DNA from: Punctularia strigosozonata HHB-11173 SS5
Taxonomy: Eukaryota; Basidiomycota; Agaricomycetes; Corticiales; Punctulariaceae
Direction of reading: 5' to 3'
Length of the DNA stretch: 64,000 bases
Assembly: GCF_000264995.1 (NCBI RefSeq)
Contig: NW_006767445.1
Coordinates: 795,163-859,162 of the forward strand
The position numbers and the translations under genes were made by a program. Positions 59,292-64,000 of this stretch are shown here, in pieces. Numbering within the stretch: the stretch's first letter is position 1; each line of letters opens with the position of its first letter. The notes beneath the pieces are model-generated. The model searched no databases and was not told the DNA's origin. It saw only the letters and a list, made by a program, of their open reading frames with translations.

Positions 59292-61780
59292 TCAGAGTGT
59301 CTTCGCTATGCCTTCGACACGTACATGCCACCCGGTTGCTGGGAAACCAGGTGCAACGCCGTCGCTCCCGTCCCATCCGGCGGCCATCTGGGCAATCGCC
59401 AACAAAAACGACCCCGAGCTTGGGAAGTAAGGCGTGGGCACGCGCACGCCTCCAGTCTAAACATACGACATGAGTGAAAGATCGGCTTGTAATAACGAGA
59501 AACACGTGCAGGATAGCCAGCGTCGTCGAATGAGAACAATTCGTTCAGCAGGAAGCCGATAGCTTGCTCGGACTCATTGTTACGAGCTGCGGACATGGCG
59601 AGCATGGGAAAATCCCACCTTCATCGACAAGTTAATGGCCCAACGTCGATTTATCGGGTTATATTGCCTACCCGTAGCTGTTGGTGATGTTCCAAGTGGT
59701 CCACACTTGCTCTATAGTCGCTTTTGCGGTGGTAAGGTTCAATCCGGGAGTCGGAGGAAGCCATCCATGCAGACCGACGCTGTACGAGAATAAGTCGCTG
59801 CCTGCATTCAAAAAACTGGGGTTAGAACCTACAGCGCGGGATGGTCATTCGTGTACGCAGGGTCGGCCCAAAAGTCGTGCTCGATGCCTTCATAGACAGC
59901 ATAGAGCCCGTTTTCGATAGGCAGAGGTGCCAAATTTGCCTTCACGGTCGACCACGCGGCCGGAGGTTTTTCGCCCAGCCGTTTCATCCACGTCTCCGCC
60001 AACCCCAACCCAAACCTCCAGTAAGCGAGCTCAAACGCCGGGTTGACCGTTACGTTCGGACTCGTGTCTTCGCTAACGACGTACATCGGCGGTCCGAGGT
60101 CGTACACCTTCGTCGTCTGATTCCACCAAGCAAAGGCTGCCATCCAGTCCGCAGTAGCAACGACGACATCCCTCCACTCCTTCAACGTGCTCCGATTTGG
60201 AAACGCGCGGTATTGGTACTCCGCGAACACGAGGGGGTGAACTTGCTGCCAAATCAAGAGCTCGTTGATTTCCCCCGGCGCGGACCTGCCACTCGGATCG
60301 GACATTTTGCCCCAGCGAGCTCCGGCCGACCAGGGCTGCTGGACCTGTGCACGCTCGACGGAGGTCGGCAGGAAGCGTTGGTAGACGGGGGTAGCGCGTT
60401 TCAGAAGGTCCCAATTACCCCATAGGGCCCAATGCACTTCATGCCAGAAGAACATTTCAAGGTGGAACTTGCCGTACTGCGGATAAGGGTAGTAAGCGCG
60501 GCGCTCTGCGTATCAGGCGGAGAGAAAAGGGATCAGGCTTACCCATCCATTGTTGACGAGCCCGGACTAGAGGTAGGTAAGAGAGTCAGCATCGCATCGA
60601 AGGAAGATAAGCCAGAATTGGGACGGACCTCCTGCGGAGGATCGCCGCCAGCCTCATTGACTCGTAAGAGATAGCGACTTAGGACGATACGCCTCTGCAG
60701 CTCGTCGGCACGCGAATCCGTCGACCCGGAATAGACATCCACAAATCCGCTCTTCTCCCAGAAGTTCTCCCAGGCCGCATTGGATGATTGGACGATCTCC
60801 GCGGCTGTCGGAATAGATCTTGGTTCAGCAACGTCGTAGTGCAGTGTAAATGCAAATGTGGACGAGTTCGCCGCCGATCTGATAGTATACCGATGTGCGG
60901 TGGGAGAATCCCGGGAGACGGAAAAGCGGTCGCCACCCAGGGACGTGAAGAACGTGTTGGCTGCGAACGCGTGGGTGATTTGCGCCGCCACATTGGTGCC
61001 AAGGTCCCGGCCGGTGGTAAGGGAGGTGGTGTGGTTCGCGGTCGCGTTGAAGATTCCGACGAACGGCGCGGAAAACTTGGACGAGCCGTCGTTCCACGGG
61101 TAGTCGAGGAACAGCCCCAGCCGCCCGGAGTGGAGAAGAGGGGAGGTGATCTGCACGCCCACTGCGCCAGTATCCTGATGCGCGTTGACTTGGACGTTGA
61201 TATGCTGTCCATCGTATGTGAAGTGACTGGTGAGCGTCCCTGTCCACAAGTCCAGTTCTTGCTGTATGTTGACAAGCTCCGTTTCGACGACGGGGACCAC
61301 AGAGCCATTGGAAGAGAAGAACACGAGGCCCGTTCTACCGAGGTTCGCCCGATTAGGGTTCGAGATAAGCCATTGCTGGATTTCCGCCTCGCCACCAAAC
61401 ATATACTCCACGAGGAGATCGTGATTCCACCAGCTCACGCCGCGGTAATTCATAACGTCCTGCATCGTCCGACCAATGGGCAGAGAGTCGTTCTTCCAGC
61501 CCCACGAAGACCTGCCGTAGATCCAGCAATCAGCGCGACGGAAATTGAGACGAGCTCGGACTGAAACGTACATAACTGCGTAAGGCTGGAACGTCTGCAA
61601 ACTCGTCACATCCGCACCAAAAGCAAAGTCGCCATTCCCAACTTGCATGGGGGTGACGAGATTCGACGCATTCCTCTTTGGATTGTAGCGAGATACGATA
61701 GCTTTGCGGTCGATGCGGTGCCCGTGCGAGCTCGAGGCCAACGCGGCTACTATGACACTAGCCAGCAGAGGGTATAACAT
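59292..61780 (-). CDS. Secreted six-hairpin glycosidase-like enzyme
   Basis: Roughly 740 residues from ATG 61780 to TGA 59292-59294, with five introns, two flanking the short exon SGLVNNGW. The start MLYPLLASVIVAALASSSHG is a signal peptide. The first third is beta-rich and begins RYNPKRNASNLVTPMQVGNG. The rest is an (alpha/alpha)6-type barrel, with SRYLLRVNEAGGDPPQE, FHLEMFFWHEVHWALWGNW, WQQVHPLVFAEYQYRAFPN, NDHPALVGLHGWLPP and WTTWNITNSYGWDFPMLAM. The layout resembles GH65/GH95-type six-hairpin glycosidases, with candidate acids in EMFFWHE and DFPM. Several N-glycosylation sites are present. The exact glycoside hydrolase family and substrate are not certain; a plant or fungal cell-wall glycan is likely. 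The frame is intact when the GT...AG introns are removed. Confidence 0.8.
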
Positions 61781-62037
61781 GATACGTTCAAACGCGGCGA
61801 GAACAGATAGGAGAAGGTGGCAGCTGCCATATCAGACTTAAGGAGCGGGAGAGTATACGTCGGATGGCCGGTGGTGGTCATAAGGACAACGCAGAGCGCG
61901 TCAGGGGATTTCGGGCGGGAGGTGGCGGCGCGGCCTACGCAACATCAGCTGACGCCGTTTCCTTTCCTGGACTTTAGCCTTATACAGCCCTGTAGAGTAC
62001 ACTGAATATATGGCCTGAAAGGTAACCCTTCTCATCC
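61781..62037. promoter_or_regulatory. Spacer, glycosidase promoter / tRNA upstream
   Basis: 257 bases between the glycosidase start (minus) and tRNA-Phe (plus). No distinct element was seen. Confidence 0.3.
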
Positions 62038-62121
62038 GCCGGGATAGCTCAGCTGGGAGAGCAACAGACTGAAGAAAATCTTGCCTTCTGGAGGTCCCGT
62101 GTTCAATCCACGGTCCTGGCA
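62038..62121 (+). tRNA. tRNA-Phe (GAA) with 11-base intron
   Basis: The acceptor stem GCCGGGA pairs with TCCTGGC, the A-box is TAGCTCAGCTGGGAG-like and the B-box is GTTCAATCC. The anticodon GAA is at 62071-62073. An intron of 11 bases (about 62075-62085) follows position 37, the standard place. Removing it leaves a 73-base tRNA with discriminator A. The T arm CCGTG...CACGG pairs perfectly. One pair at the base of the anticodon stem (A27 with G43) is a mismatch. Confidence 0.93.
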
Positions 62122-62128
62122 TTTTTTT
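62122..62128 (+). terminator. RNA polymerase III terminator (T7)
   Basis: A run of seven T directly after the tRNA 3' end, the normal signal for RNA polymerase III to stop. Confidence 0.9.
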
Positions 62129-63540
62129 GCATTCTGTTCACTTGGCATTCGAGGTAAGGGCACAATCTCGGTCAAACAACCTAAACCGAAGTGGCCGCTG
62201 ACATAGCGCAAATGTTTCAATCATATGGACTGCGGAAGTAGTACGGGCAGGCCAACAATCACTTATTCGATATTCAACCCTTCGAAAGCCCGCTTCACAC
62301 ACGAGTAACATCACGAGTCACTATATAGCTACGGACGCCTGTATGAGACCCACAATCGGGAACGGAACAAGAGGGATTGACGATCGGGTCAGGGGATGCC
62401 AGCGGCGCCGCGATAACGGATGAGGAACAGCTGTATATCAAGCTGACGACGAGGGCAGCAGTATGACGCGTGCCCTTACATTGCAGTAATAGCGAAGATA
62501 ATAGTGAATCCAATGACCATGATTGCTTGTGATGACTGAGTGCTGTTTGGTACTTCGAAGTGCGTCTGGTTGATTTTTAGCGGCAGACACGAGATGCGAT
62601 CTCCGCACTGGACCTAAAGCATTCTAAGAAAAGCGCTACTAGTAACGCTGAGCGTCCATATGAGACTCGAGGAGCGTGTAGCACCCGGATATATGATGGG
62701 CGAAACCAATAATACACGCAATCGGGTTGTGGCGCCCCAGCTAGCCGATTGTTCGCTCGCCGACGTCGTACTGTAGGCTACGGCGCCGCAGTTGTACTCG
62801 CTTAACTGCATAATTCTAAGATCCCCCCATAGCTGCGATGGAATTGCAATGATATTGCCGCATCCTTGCGTTCGTCCACAAGCAGCCATGGTTGCTCTAA
62901 CACGGACCCCGAGGTTATGAATAGAGACAATACAGCTGGTAGTAAGTGTATTTACCACGTATGTGAGCTCTCCCATGCAACTGGTGCAGCGATCTGGCAC
63001 GGTCGCTGCAGACGCGGCAGTAGTCAGTGTCCGACCTCTAGCTATGAGTATATGTATTGACCTCATGCATATATGGATATGAGGCTTTGAATGTATTCGA
63101 CGGTGGTGCGTGGATGGATAAAGCTCTCCGTGAGACGATGAGATTCAGTGTTGCAGCGGTTGCGAGCGCGCCCAAGTAGCGGACTGACGCCGGCAAACAA
63201 GGGGATGATATCGAATATCATGCTGAAATCAATCTAGCTCAAAGGTCAGGGGACTTTTGCACTGGAATGAATGCTCGAGCCTTGGCTCGATCATGAGAGA
63301 CCTCAAGGTTGCCACTGACAGACTTTGACCGAAAGGCACACCGGCGAATGGACGCGCTCGTGTGATACTCACGTGCACTGCACCGCGTCTGGCGCTTCCT
63401 TGTTCTTTCTTTCGCGCCGTCAACCACAGTTGAACCACTTCCAGCACTACTTACACAAATTACACGATATAATAAGATGGGGTAAATCACATATTATCCA
63501 CACCATACCACTGCTCACATATGTGAATTCCCAAAGCCGA
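62129..63540. other. 1.4 kb intergenic region after tRNA-Phe
   Basis: Short overlapping frames only; a minus-strand frame at 62614-63066 has no recognisable motif. The last 100 bases probably hold the 5' part of the RING gene that follows. Confidence 0.4.
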
Positions 63541-64000
63541 AAACTCACCAGGGAGCTTCGTGCTCTCGGAATCAGTGGCGCAGGGGACGATTTGCCAACT
63601 ACAGGTCCGAATCGCGGTGATAGAAGACGACCGAAACCAAGCCCAATAGCTACCACTCCAGCACCAAAACGAGGCGACAACCGTTTAGCGAAAAAAAGTT
63701 CACGGCGACAAGCGCCTGTTCGCAAGGCCAAGGTAACTTCTCAGCAAAGGCTTGCACAGGAAAATATCGCTCAAGAGGACCGGCAGCGTCAAGCGGAACC
63801 CGAAAGCGGGAACTCTTGCTCTTCAGGAAGAGCGCTCGGGCAGATACCAGCAATGCGAGACTCTCATAACAATGTGAATGCGACGCCACAGCGACATAAC
63901 CGACAGCCCGGATTCGCAGCAGACATGTGTGCGATCTGTCTTGACCGCGTCTCTGCGCGGACTATCGACGTATGTCATATCCTTACGCGCGACGGACACG
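63541..64000 (+). CDS. RING-finger protein, 5' part only (runs off the window)
   Basis: The plus frame is open from about 63541 to at least 63970. It encodes a basic, polar, disordered stretch (RRPKPSPIATTPAPKRGDNR, then a Gln/Arg-rich part) followed by MCAICLDRVSARTIDV, the first half of a RING-type zinc finger (CAIC). A donor-like gtatgt follows at once, so an intron probably splits the RING, as in the two RING genes at 6 and 11 kb. The start codon is not resolved and may lie in an upstream exon. It is a possible E3 ubiquitin ligase; the rest lies beyond the window. Confidence 0.6.

Overview
The window reads as nuclear DNA of a basidiomycete of the mushroom and polypore type (Agaricomycetes). 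The genes are dense and GC-balanced, and most are cut by many introns of about 47-75 bases with GT...AG ends and weak branch signals. The gene content also fits: a CYP63-like P450, a fungal sphingolipid C9-methyltransferase, a Plavaka-family transposase and a DUF6532 protein. I built the gene models by joining frames at splice sites and checking phase. Exon sums divisible by three were confirmed for most models, as stated in the entries.

Layout. 0-2 kb: a tiny helix-turn-helix protein (minus) and ribosomal protein uS11/RPS14 (plus), then a 4.2 kb stretch without a recognisable gene. 6-13 kb: two RING/coiled-coil/Ser-Pro-rich paralogs in tandem, separated by 3 kb with no gene. 15.5-23 kb: GLE1 (mRNA export), sphingolipid C9-methyltransferase and a 15-exon P450. 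23-31 kb: a short-chain dehydrogenase divergent from a WDR59/Mtc5-like GATOR2 subunit, then a small secreted protein. 32.8-40.6 kb: a C2H2 zinc-finger protein, then two tandem bestrophin-like channel genes sharing a 13-exon structure.

43-52 kb is the accessory core. An intact Plavaka transposase gene (minus, 4 exons, 1037 residues) is followed by a 2 kb block of three diverged tandem repeats that look like a decayed repeated gene. Next comes an intact 14-exon DUF6532 gene (plus, 783 residues) with an internal duplication of an exon pair. Weak AT-rich inverted similarity outside both genes raises the possibility of one mobile unit, but I could not define its ends.

53-64 kb: an NmrA-like protein, an old yellow enzyme gene with its catalytic middle deleted, a NYN-domain (PIN-like nuclease fold) protein, a secreted six-hairpin glycosidase-like enzyme, an intron-containing tRNA-Phe, and the start of a third RING-finger gene cut by the window edge. 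Most host genes are housekeeping or metabolic and show no operon-like cooperation. The candidate for an undescribed system is the Plavaka / repeat block / DUF6532 locus.
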